Below the pieces are notes generated by a model that was not told the DNA's origin, did not search any database, and worked only from the letters and a program-made list of their open reading frames with translations. Positions 7,981-15,599 of a DNA stretch of 37,352 nucleotides are shown here, piece after piece. Location: contig JAHWKO010000011.1 of assembly GCA_019347855.1 (NCBI GenBank), forward strand, positions 1-37,352, read 5' to 3'. Made by a program: the position numbers and the translations under genes. Numbering within the stretch: the first letter of the stretch is position 1; the number at the start of each line of letters is the position of its first letter. The DNA comes from Actinomycetota bacterium. Its GTDB lineage: Bacteria > Actinomycetota > Nitriliruptoria > Nitriliruptorales > JAHWKO01.

Positions 7981-9498
7981 ATGACGTTGGGTGAGCACAA
8001 CCTCGCAAAGCTCGGCGACGACGCGTTCGCGCGGAACGGGGACCGCGAGCACGCGACCTTCTTCGAGGGGCGTTGGTACAGCTCCGGCGAGACGCACGAG
8101 CGGACGCAGCGGCTCGCGGCGGGTCTGGTGGACCTCGGCATCGCACCGGGCGACCGGATCGTCGTGCACATGGCGAACTGCCCGGAGGTCGGGATGACCT
8201 ACGCCGCCACCTGGCGTGCGGGGGCGGTGACCACGCCGGCGATCTTCCTGCTGCCCGAGGCGGAGCTGCGCTACGTGCTGGAGGACTCCGGGGCGACCGC
8301 GGTGGTGACGACGCCGGAGTTCCTCGAGAAGGCCCAGGCGGCATCCGACGGGCTCGAGGACCTGCGCCACGTGATCTGCGTTGGGCGGTCCGGCGACGGG
8401 GTGATCGACCTGCACAGCTTGGAGCAGCACGAGCCCGGGGGCCTGGTGCCTCGCGCCGACCACGACCTCGCCGCGCTGCTGTACACGGGAGGGACCACGG
8501 GGCGGGCGAAGGGCGTGCCGCTGACCCACCACAACCTGGCCTTCTGCGCTCGGGCCGCCCAGGAGGCCGGCCAGGTCGACGGGATCAACCGCACGATCGT
8601 GCCGCTGCCGCTGGCACACGCCTACGGCCTGGCCGTGACGGTGGCCGGCGCGTTCGTCGAGGACCCCGGCCCCTCCGTCCTGATGCGCTGGTTCGACCCG
8701 CAGGCGATCCTCGAGCTGGTCGCCGAGCACCGGATCCAACGGGCCACCCTGGTCCCCTCTATGATCCAGCTGCTCCTGAGCCAGCCGCTCGAGGAGCACG
8801 ACCTGTCGACCCTGACCTTCGTGAACTGCGGGGCGTCACCCCTGGCCGAGGACGTCGCCCTGACCTTCGAGGAACGGGTCCCATCGGCCACGATCCTGGA
8901 GGGCTACGGGTGCACCGAGTCCGGGGGCATCGCCGCCACGAACCCGCCCGGCGTCCGCAAGCTCGGGACCGTCGGCCTCCCCCTACCGGGCTACGACATC
9001 CGGATCGTCGACGAGGAGGGCGACGAGCGCCCCGTGGGTGAGCTCGGCGAGGTCACGATCGCGTCCCCCGGGGTGATGGACGGCTACTGGGGTCGCCCCG
9101 ACGCCACCGACCGGTCCATACGGGACGGCTGGTTCCACACGGGCGACATCGGCTGCCTCGACGAGGACGGCTACCTGTCGATCGTCGACCGCAAGAAGGA
9201 TCTCATCATCCGGGGCGGGTTCAACGTCTACCCACGCGATGTCGAGGACGCGCTCGTCGAGCATCCGGCGGTGACCATGGCCGGCGTGGTCGGCCGCCCC
9301 GACGAGCGCTACGGCGAGGAGGTCGTAGCGTTCGTGTCCCTGTCGCCCGGCCAGGACGTCGAGCCCGACGAGCTCGTGGCCTTCGCGAAGGAACGCATCG
9401 GTGGCTACAAGTACCCGCGGGAGGTCCGCATCGTCGACCAGGTGCCCCTCACCCCGATCCTGAAGGTCGACCGCAAGCGCCTGCGGGAGATGGTCTAG
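7981..9498 (+). CDS. AMP-binding acyl-CoA synthetase/ligase
   Basis: The 505-residue protein is an ANL-superfamily adenylate-forming enzyme. The ATP phosphate loop is YTGGTTGRAKGVPLTHHN, the A5 motif GYGCTESGG, the A7 motif WFHTGDIG and the A8 hinge DRKKDLIIRGGFNVYPRDVE. The C-terminal A10 lysine lies in PILKVDRKRL. All core motifs are present. It would activate a carboxylic acid as the acyl-AMP and transfer it to CoA; chain length cannot be read from the sequence. The ATG at 7981 has a GGGGTGG site upstream, although the frame is open further 5'. Its stop codon TAG shares the palindrome CTAG with the stop of the convergent SCP2-hydrolase gene. Neighbouring hydrolases and an SCP2 lipid-binding domain point to lipid or sterol metabolism. 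Confidence 0.92.
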   Translation: MTLGEHNLAKLGDDAFARNGDREHATFFEGRWYSSGETHERTQRLAAGLVDLGIAPGDRIVVHMANCPEVGMTYAATWRAGAVTTPAIFLLPEAELRYVLEDSGATAVVTTPEFLEKAQAASDGLEDLRHVICVGRSGDGVIDLHSLEQHEPGGLVPRADHDLAALLYTGGTTGRAKGVPLTHHNLAFCARAAQEAGQVDGINRTIVPLPLAHAYGLAVTVAGAFVEDPGPSVLMRWFDPQAILELVAEHRIQRATLVPSMIQLLLSQPLEEHDLSTLTFVNCGASPLAEDVALTFEERVPSATILEGYGCTESGGIAATNPPGVRKLGTVGLPLPGYDIRIVDEEGDERPVGELGEVTIASPGVMDGYWGRPDATDRSIRDGWFHTGDIGCLDEDGYLSIVDRKKDLIIRGGFNVYPRDVEDALVEHPAVTMAGVVGRPDERYGEEVVAFVSLSPGQDVEPDELVAFAKERIGGYKYPREVRIVDQVPLTPILKVDRKRLREMV

Positions 9499-10748
9499 AG
9501 GGACCGTTCCTCGAGCCCGTCGAGGAACCCGAGGATCGCCTCGTTCGTGCGCTGCGGCACCTCGAACTGCGGGACGTGGCCGACCTCGGGCCAGACCTCG
9601 ACCTTCGCGTCCGGTAGGGCCTCGCGGACCCGTTCGGCGTAGCGGGACGACGACAGCCGGTCGTGGTCACCCCAGATCCAGTACGACGGGATGCGCAGGG
9701 ACCGCAGCCGCCGCCAGAAGGACCGGCGGCCGCTGGCTGGTTCGGACGCGAGGTGTCGGGCGGAGGCCAGGATCGCCATGCGGTTGCGGAGGTCGCCCGT
9801 CCCCCGCATGAACTCCAGGGCGGCCGCCCGGATGTTCGCGTCCGGGATGCACGCCGGGTCGCAGAACATGTCCTTGATCGCCGACTCGACCCACTCCTGC
9901 TTCAGTGGGAACGGGGCGACGCCGAGCCACTGCCCCCGGGTCAGCCGGAGGATGGGGGCCGCCCACTGCCACTCGTCGAAGGCGACCGCGGAACCCAGCC
10001 CCACCACGGCCGGCACGCGACGGGGGCTGAGGAGCGCCAGCTCGACCGCGATGCGTCCGCCCATCGAGTTGCCCACCACGTACGCGGAGCGCAGCCCCTG
10101 GGCGCGCATGTAGTCACGGACGACCCCCGCCATCCACGCGGCCGAGTACCGGTTCCCTCGCGGGAGCGGCTTGTCGGAGTAGCCGAAGCCCGGCAGGTCC
10201 AACGCGTGGACCTCGTAGCGGGCCGACAGGGCATCGAGCGTCGGGAGGAACGACACCTTCGAGGCACACAGACCGTGCAGGAGGAGGACGGGTGTGCCGC
10301 GGCCCGCGATGATCGACTCGATCTGGACGCCCCGCGCGTCGGTCTCGGCGATCCGCAGGAACCGCGTCGCCTCGGGCCCAGGTCGGAACAGGGACTCCAG
10401 GCGGATCGCGAGGTTCAGGTCGCCGTCGACCTCGAGGTTGCCGCGGGTGAACGCCGCGATGCTGTCCTCGCGGCCCGACACGAGGCCGCGCCAGGTCTCG
10501 CTGTCGGTCCGGATCGTCGCGTCGGCGTCCTCGTGGCGCCCCACCGACACCATGCAGCCGCCGTCGCGCACGTGGAAGGTGTGGTCGACCCCGTCGGTGA
10601 GCTCGATCGCCCAGCGCGCGTCCATGCCCTCGGAGAGGTGGGGCCGGAAACGCTCGACGAGCGAGAGGAAGGTCTCGCGGATGTCGGACCCGCGGGTCAG
10701 GACGTCGCCCGTGCGATCGAGCGGGCGGAGCGTCCCGGTGCTGGTCAT
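9495..10748 (-). CDS. Fusion of an SCP2 sterol-carrier domain and an alpha/beta hydrolase
   Basis: From the ATG at 10748 the protein has 417 residues. Residues about 20-120 form an SCP2-like lipid-binding domain: WAIELTDGVDHTFHVRDG, then DADATIRTDSETWRGLVSG, then GNLEVDGDLNLAIRLESLF. Residues about 135-415 are an alpha/beta hydrolase with LLLHGLCASK, nucleophile elbow GNSMGG (Ser228), acid in WIWGDHDRLSS and His in PEVGHVPQFE. SCP2 domains bind sterols, fatty acids or acyl-CoAs, so the fusion probably delivers a lipid to the hydrolase; that step is inference. A GTG at 10814 would add 22 residues but extends beyond the conserved domain, so the ATG is preferred. It is convergent with the acyl-CoA ligase and overlaps its stop. 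Confidence 0.85.
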   Translation of the reverse strand: MTSTGTLRPLDRTGDVLTRGSDIRETFLSLVERFRPHLSEGMDARWAIELTDGVDHTFHVRDGGCMVSVGRHEDADATIRTDSETWRGLVSGREDSIAAFTRGNLEVDGDLNLAIRLESLFRPGPEATRFLRIAETDARGVQIESIIAGRGTPVLLLHGLCASKVSFLPTLDALSARYEVHALDLPGFGYSDKPLPRGNRYSAAWMAGVVRDYMRAQGLRSAYVVGNSMGGRIAVELALLSPRRVPAVVGLGSAVAFDEWQWAAPILRLTRGQWLGVAPFPLKQEWVESAIKDMFCDPACIPDANIRAAALEFMRGTGDLRNRMAILASARHLASEPASGRRSFWRRLRSLRIPSYWIWGDHDRLSSSRYAERVREALPDAKVEVWPEVGHVPQFEVPQRTNEAILGFLDGLEERSL

Positions 10749-10765
10749 GCGGACCCTGTCGCGTA

Positions 10766-10783
10766 CGTAACGGGAGCGTAACG
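10766..10783 (-). promoter_or_regulatory. Direct repeat CGTAACG overlapping the likely promoter of the SCP2-hydrolase gene
   Basis: CGTAACG occurs at 10766-10772 and 10777-10783, exactly 11 bp apart, so on the same face of the helix. On the minus strand a TACGCT (10780-10775) within it could be the -10 element, about 27 nt before the ATG. This suggests an operator for an unknown regulator. Confidence 0.35.
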
Positions 10784-10934
10784 AGGCGTCAGCGAACCTC
10801 CGAGGAACCTCCACTGTCCGAACGGGTCAACGCCCTCCGCCATCCGGCGGACCCTCGGGGCGGTGCGGGGATGGTGTCGGAGGGGTCGGTTACCCTCTCC
10901 GCGAACGGAAGACGGCCTCGAGGAGCGTGGCAAG

Positions 10935-13130
10935 GTGGTGGCCGAGGACGACCTGCTGCGCGGCCTGAACGACGAGCAACGCCGGGCCGTCTCGGTCACC
11001 TCGGGACCCCTCCTGGTGTACGCCGGACCGGGGACCGGCAAGACCCGCGTCGTGACCCGGCGGATCGCCAACCAGGTGGTCCACGACGTCGACCCCGCCC
11101 GGATCCTCGCCGTCACCTTCACCGACAAGGCGGCGGGCGAGATGCTCGCGCGGCTCCGCGGCATGGGGGTCCCGGCTGCGGGGCGTGGCGGGGTGCGCGC
11201 GTCGACGTTCCACAGCGCTGCGCTGCGTCAGGTCGGGTACTTCTGGCCGCGTGTCCACGACGGGTCGGGGCTGGACGTGCTGCCGTCCAAGCTGTCGATC
11301 CTCGCCCCGCTCGCCCGCCGCGCCGGCGGGATGCTGGCAACGCTCGCGCCGGCCGATCTCGCGGCGGAGGTCGAGTGGGTCAAGGCGCAGGGCGCCCGGA
11401 TCGCGGACAGCGACCGCGAGGGCAGGCTCGCCAGCTTGGCCCTCGACGGAGACGCCCCACGCTGGGTGCTCGAGGCCGACGCCTACCGGTCGGCGCTGCA
11501 GCGGCACGACGGCCCGTGGCCCGAGGAACTCGCCGACGACGAGGCGGTCCGGCTGTTCACGCGCTTGTTCGACCGGTACGAGGAGGTCAAGGCGGACGCC
11601 GCCCGGATGGACTTCGAGGACATGCTGGCGGTGGCACGCGGTCTGCTCGTCACCGAGCCCGAGGTCGCCGAGATGGTGCGTGGTCAGTACACGCACTTCA
11701 CGGTCGATGAGTTCCAGGACGTCAACCGCCTCCAGTGGGACCTGTTGACCGCGTGGCTGGGCGCCCGCGACGACATCTGCGTCGTCGGCGATGACGACCA
11801 GGCGATCTACGGCTTCTCCGGGGCGAGCCCGCGCTTCCTGGACGCCTTCCGGGACCGCCACCCGGACGCGTCGGTCGTGCACCTGGTCACGAACTACCGG
11901 TCCACCCAGCCGCTGCTGGACCTCGCCTCCAAGGCGTTGTGGAAGCGCGGCGACCGCAAGACCCTGAAGGCCGACGCCGGGGAGGGCCCGCAGGCCCGCC
12001 TGGTCCAGCGTGCCGACGAGGACGCCGAGCGCGACTGGGTCGTCGAGCGCTGCCGGGTCCTTCACGAGCAGGGCATCGAGTGGCAGCAGATGGCCGTCCT
12101 CTACCGGTTCAACGCCCAGTCCGAGGCGTGGGAGGAGGTCTTCGCCAAGGCCCGCATCCCCTTCGAGGTCCGGGGCGACCAGAGCTTCTTCGAGCGGCGA
12201 CACGTCCGCCAGGCTCTCACCGTGCTGCGCACGGCCGAACAGGCCGGGGAGGGCGAGGCGTCGACCGACGACCCGCGGGTGGTGCTGGACGGGGCCGTGC
12301 CCCAGCGTCCGACGATCGACCGACTGGTGCCTCGCCTGCTCCGAGAGCGCATGTCGTGGACCGAGCGGGCACCCGAGGGCGAGCGTGCCCGCGAGCGGTG
12401 GCAGGACCTCCAGGTGCTCGTCGAGCTGGCCGAGGAGCTGCACGAAGACGACCCCGAGGTGACGCTCACCGACCTCCTCACCGACCTACAGCGCCGCGCC
12501 GACCTGGGTCACGCCCCGGACGGCGGGGGTGTGAACCTGATGACCCTGCACCGCGCGAAGGGCCTCGAGTTCGACGCGGTGTTCGTCGTGTCGTGCGAGG
12601 AGGGACGTGTCCCCAGCCGCTACGCGGTCGAGCACGACGAGCGTGTCGGCCTCGACGTTGGCGACCCCGAGTCGTCCGTCACCGAGGAGAGCCGGCTGCT
12701 GTACGTCGGCCTCACGCGGGCACGACGGCACCTGCACGTGACGTGGGTGAAGCGCGGATCGAAGCGACCGTCGCGGTTCCTGTACGACATCGGACCCGGC
12801 GCGCCGAGCTCGAAACGCGAGGTCGCGGACGACCGTCCAGCCACCCGGACGGGAGACGACGACGGGCCGCTCGACCCCGGCGAGACGCTGATCTTCGACG
12901 CGCTGCGGGAGTGGCGGCTCGAGACCGCGATGGACGGTGGCGTCCCCGCGTACGTGGTGTTCCCGGACTCGACCCTCCGCAGCATCGCCCGCCGCCGTCC
13001 CTCGACGCGGGGCGAACTGTTCGCGATCAAGGGTGTGGGGCGCACGAAGCTGAAGCGGTACGGCGACGACGTGCTGTCGCTCGTCGATGACCTCCGAGCC
13101 GACGCGGATCGGACGTTGGCGGCGGGGTGA
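10935..13130 (+). CDS. uvrD2: UvrD2-type superfamily 1A DNA helicase with C-terminal HRDC domain
   Basis: The 731-residue protein is an ATP-dependent 3'-5' DNA helicase for DNA repair. Walker A is AGPGTGKT at residues 30-37, motif II is VDEFQDVNRLQW, motif III VVGDDDQAIYGFSGA, motif IV VTNYRST, motif V LMTLHRAKGLEFD and motif VI LLYVGLTRAR. The last 75 residues (ETLIFDALREWRLE to the end) form an HRDC domain, as in mycobacterial UvrD2. The tetracysteine linker reported between the motor and HRDC domains of mycobacterial UvrD2 is absent; this linker has no cysteine. The start is GTG at 10935 (or 10938) because GAGGAG at 10919-10924 is well spaced. A TACCCT at 10891-10896 may be the -10 element. 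Earlier starts lack a ribosome binding site. Confidence 0.92.
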   Translation: MVAEDDLLRGLNDEQRRAVSVTSGPLLVYAGPGTGKTRVVTRRIANQVVHDVDPARILAVTFTDKAAGEMLARLRGMGVPAAGRGGVRASTFHSAALRQVGYFWPRVHDGSGLDVLPSKLSILAPLARRAGGMLATLAPADLAAEVEWVKAQGARIADSDREGRLASLALDGDAPRWVLEADAYRSALQRHDGPWPEELADDEAVRLFTRLFDRYEEVKADAARMDFEDMLAVARGLLVTEPEVAEMVRGQYTHFTVDEFQDVNRLQWDLLTAWLGARDDICVVGDDDQAIYGFSGASPRFLDAFRDRHPDASVVHLVTNYRSTQPLLDLASKALWKRGDRKTLKADAGEGPQARLVQRADEDAERDWVVERCRVLHEQGIEWQQMAVLYRFNAQSEAWEEVFAKARIPFEVRGDQSFFERRHVRQALTVLRTAEQAGEGEASTDDPRVVLDGAVPQRPTIDRLVPRLLRERMSWTERAPEGERARERWQDLQVLVELAEELHEDDPEVTLTDLLTDLQRRADLGHAPDGGGVNLMTLHRAKGLEFDAVFVVSCEEGRVPSRYAVEHDERVGLDVGDPESSVTEESRLLYVGLTRARRHLHVTWVKRGSKRPSRFLYDIGPGAPSSKREVADDRPATRTGDDDGPLDPGETLIFDALREWRLETAMDGGVPAYVVFPDSTLRSIARRRPSTRGELFAIKGVGRTKLKRYGDDVLSLVDDLRADADRTLAAG

Positions 13131-13140
13131 CGCTGGCGCA

Positions 13141-13971
13141 TCAGGCGCGCAACGGGTCCGTTGGTCGCTCCGGGTCGGGGTAGCCATCGGCGCTCGTGGC
13201 CAGGAAGACCAGGGCGAGACAGAGGATGACGACGGCGGCGGTCTGCGCCCACAGCCACGCCGTCGGGTCGGTCCCCGTGCCCGGGTCCAGGGCGACCGAC
13301 AGCAGCTGAGGGACCGCCGGCACGGCGAGCGCGGCGCCGACCGCGACCGCCAGACGGCGGGGGCGAAGCGTCGCAGCGGCGAAGCCGACGGTCAGCACGG
13401 TGACGAGGCTCACGATCTCGACGAGCCGCCAGGGCATCGGGCCGGAGACGATCCGGCTGAGGATCGACACCTCGACGCTCTCGAGGGCGGCGGTCTCGGG
13501 GGTCTCGAAACGCGGCATACGTTCGGCCAGTGCCAGCAGCCCGGCGGCCATCAGGATCGCGAGCCGCGTGGGCTGCCACCGCCACAGGTCCCAGCTCGCC
13601 GCTCCGGACCGGATCAGGAGCCACGCTGACGCAGCCCCGGCCGCGACGATGACGGCGTCCCCGACGAGCGAGACGACCAGCCACAGCGGCAGGGGACCCA
13701 GGTCCCCGACCAGCGGCAGCACCAAGGCGGGGACGACGGTCAGCGCCTGGCTCGCGAGGATCGCGAGCCCCCACGACCGCCGGGGCGCGTCACCTCTAAA
13801 CAGCCACGTCGCCGCCAACGCGGTGAGCCCGTACCAGGCGACCGCGTTCAGCGCCCCCAGCACGAAGGTGCGTGACAGGGGATCCTCTGCGGACGCCACC
13901 CCGACGGCCAACTCCGTGAGGAACACCCCGACGACGACCGCCGCCAGCCCCCCGACCACCCGCTCGTGCAC
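13141..13971 (-). CDS. Polytopic membrane protein of unknown function
   Basis: The 276-residue product has about seven to eight hydrophobic segments, beginning at GLAAVVVGVFLTELAVGVAS and ending with AQTAAVVILCLALVFLAT. I do not recognise a family. There are no charged pore motifs or catalytic signatures, and an extramembrane loop around residues 150-175 is the only sizeable polar part. The GTG start at 13971 has an AGGGAG site 6 nt upstream. The stop of the nitroreductase gene lies 18 nt upstream, so the two are probably cotranscribed. The 3' end is 10 nt from the convergent uvrD2 stop. Confidence 0.75.
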   Translation of the reverse strand: MHERVVGGLAAVVVGVFLTELAVGVASAEDPLSRTFVLGALNAVAWYGLTALAATWLFRGDAPRRSWGLAILASQALTVVPALVLPLVGDLGPLPLWLVVSLVGDAVIVAAGAASAWLLIRSGAASWDLWRWQPTRLAILMAAGLLALAERMPRFETPETAALESVEVSILSRIVSGPMPWRLVEIVSLVTVLTVGFAAATLRPRRLAVAVGAALAVPAVPQLLSVALDPGTGTDPTAWLWAQTAAVVILCLALVFLATSADGYPDPERPTDPLRA

Positions 13972-13989
13972 GGTGCGCTCCCTGTCGAC

Positions 13990-14586
13990 TCAATGCCGCC
14001 AACGTCCCCGGTGCACCACCTCGTCGAGGTCGTGCCACCCCCGGTCGAGCGAGCCCGACCGACGGTCCGGTGCCGGGTGCCCGATCGTGACGACCCCGAC
14101 GATGTGGACGTTCGACGGGATGTCGAGGAGTTCCTGCAGGCCGGCGAGCCGATGCACACCGAAGAACCCCGCGGCTAGTCCCTCGTCCACCGCGGCGAGC
14201 AGCAGCAGCATGAGTGAGGCGCCGGCGTCGACGTGCCAGTAGGGGACCGGCCAGTCGATCTCCTCGCCGTCCTCATCCAGCTTGTCGGGCTGGCGGTACC
14301 GGTCGTGGTACGCCTGCTCGTCCGTGCACACCACCACGTGGACCGGGGCGCGGGACATCCACGGGTCGAACCCGCGCTCGACGTGGGCCTGCTCGTCCGC
14401 GAGGTCCGCGATCGCCTGGCGCATCTCGGCGTCCGTGACGACCACGAACCGCTGCCCCTGGGTGAACCCGGCGCTCGGGGCTCGACGTGCCGTGTCGAGC
14501 ACGCGGTCGATGACCTCGTCCGGCACGGGTTCGTCCCGGTAGTTGCGCACCATCCGTCGCGCTGCGACGACCTCTCGGAGGTCCAC
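13990..14586 (-). CDS. Nitroreductase-family flavoprotein
   Basis: From the GTG at 14586 (ribosome binding site AGGGGTGAGG) the protein has 198 residues, the usual size of the FMN-dependent nitroreductase fold. The FMN-binding Arg cluster is seen in VAARRMVRNYRDEPVPDEVI, followed by ARRAPSAGFTQGQRFVVVTD and, near the end, GVVTIGHPAPDRR. The helix WHVDAGASLMLLLLAAVDEG and the FGVHRL segment are also typical. Such enzymes reduce nitro groups, quinones or flavins, or dehalogenate iodotyrosine-like substrates; the substrate here is unknown. An upstream in-frame GTG would add up to about 15 residues. It is divergent from the haloalkane dehalogenase-like gene, with 49 bp between starts. Confidence 0.85.
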   Translation of the reverse strand: MDLREVVAARRMVRNYRDEPVPDEVIDRVLDTARRAPSAGFTQGQRFVVVTDAEMRQAIADLADEQAHVERGFDPWMSRAPVHVVVCTDEQAYHDRYRQPDKLDEDGEEIDWPVPYWHVDAGASLMLLLLAAVDEGLAAGFFGVHRLAGLQELLDIPSNVHIVGVVTIGHPAPDRRSGSLDRGWHDLDEVVHRGRWRH

Positions 14587-14635
14587 GTCCTCACCCCTGG
14601 CTAGCGTCGGGGCGAACCTACGAGAAGGAACCCCC

Positions 14636-15526
14636 GTGGTCTTCACCGTCCGGACCCCCGACGAGCGCTTCGACGACCTGCCCGACTGGCCGTACGAGCC
14701 GAGGTACGTCGAGGTGGAGGGGTTGCGGCTGGCCCGGGTGGACGAGGGACCGCGGGACGGCCACCCGGTGGTGCTCGTCCACGGCGAGCCGACGTGGGGC
14801 TACCTGTGGCGCCACGTGTTGCCGCCCCTGCACGAGGCGGGCCTCCGCACGATCGTCCCAGACCAGGTCGGCTTCGGGCGCAGCGACAAGCCAGGCCGCC
14901 GCGACTGGTTCACCTACGACCGTCTGGTCGACAGCTTCGACGCGCACATCCGCGCGATCGATCCGGATCCGGTCACGCTCGTCGTGCACGACTGGGGCGG
15001 GGTGGTCGGGCTGCGCTGGGCCGTCGAGAACCCCGAGCGCGTCGCGCGGCTGGTGCTGCTGAACACCGGCCTGTGGACCAAGGGCGGCCGCCACTCGGAC
15101 GCGTGGCTCGCCTTCCACGACTGGGTCCAGGGATCCGAGGAGCTGCCGGTCGGTGACATGGTTCAGGGCGGTGCCGCGACCGAGCTCCCTCACGACGTGA
15201 TCGCGGCCTACGAGGCACCGTTCCCGGGGCCCGAGTACCAGGCCGGGGTGGTCGCGCTCCCCGTGCTCGTCCCGATCGAGGACACCGACCCCGGCGCGGA
15301 CGAGATGACCGACTCGCGCGCGAAGCTGGCGGACTGGGAGGCTCCGACCTACGTGCTGTGGGGTCGCGACGATCCGATCCTGCCGCCACGGGTGGGGGAG
15401 CGGTTCGTGCACGACATCCCCGGGGCCGAGGACCTCGACACCGTCGCCGGCATGCACTTCCTCCAGGAGGACGCGGGACCGGAGATCGGGCGCCGGATCG
15501 CGGACTTCGTCGAGCGCACGTCGTAG
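14636..15526 (+). CDS. Haloalkane dehalogenase (HLD-I, DhlA-like)
   Basis: The 296-residue alpha/beta hydrolase starts VFTVRTPDERFDDLPDWPYE, strongly like the N-terminus of DhlA from Xanthobacter. It has HGEPTW (E51-W54) and an Asp nucleophile in HDWGG (D119), with the adjacent W120 expected to bind halide. The acid is in LWGRDDPILPP and the His in AGMHFLQED. A cap region with LWTKGG and WLAFHDWVQ supplies a candidate second halide-binding Trp. The set fits subfamily HLD-I, enzymes that hydrolyse carbon-halogen bonds. Relatives without measured activity exist, so the substrate is open. The GTG start at 14636 has AGAAGGA 7 nt upstream; an open frame extends upstream but lacks support. Confidence 0.82.
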   Translation: MVFTVRTPDERFDDLPDWPYEPRYVEVEGLRLARVDEGPRDGHPVVLVHGEPTWGYLWRHVLPPLHEAGLRTIVPDQVGFGRSDKPGRRDWFTYDRLVDSFDAHIRAIDPDPVTLVVHDWGGVVGLRWAVENPERVARLVLLNTGLWTKGGRHSDAWLAFHDWVQGSEELPVGDMVQGGAATELPHDVIAAYEAPFPGPEYQAGVVALPVLVPIEDTDPGADEMTDSRAKLADWEAPTYVLWGRDDPILPPRVGERFVHDIPGAEDLDTVAGMHFLQEDAGPEIGRRIADFVERTS

Positions 15527-15549
15527 CTCGCCGTCCGTACGGTCTCCCG

Positions 15550-15580
15550 GCTCGCGCCGTCCGTAGCGTCGGACGCGAGC
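15550..15580. promoter_or_regulatory. Large imperfect dyad between dehalogenase and DUF3616-like gene
   Basis: GCTCGCG (15550-15556) pairs with CGCGAGC (15574-15580), and inside it TCCG pairs with CGGA around a loop TAGCGT (15564-15569). The loop resembles a -10 hexamer 30 nt upstream of the GTG at 15600. It could be an operator over that promoter, or a terminator for the dehalogenase gene that ends at 15526. A second palindrome, CCGTACGG, lies at 15535-15542. Confidence 0.4.
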
Positions 15581-15599
15581 TTCGACGGGGAGCATCGCC

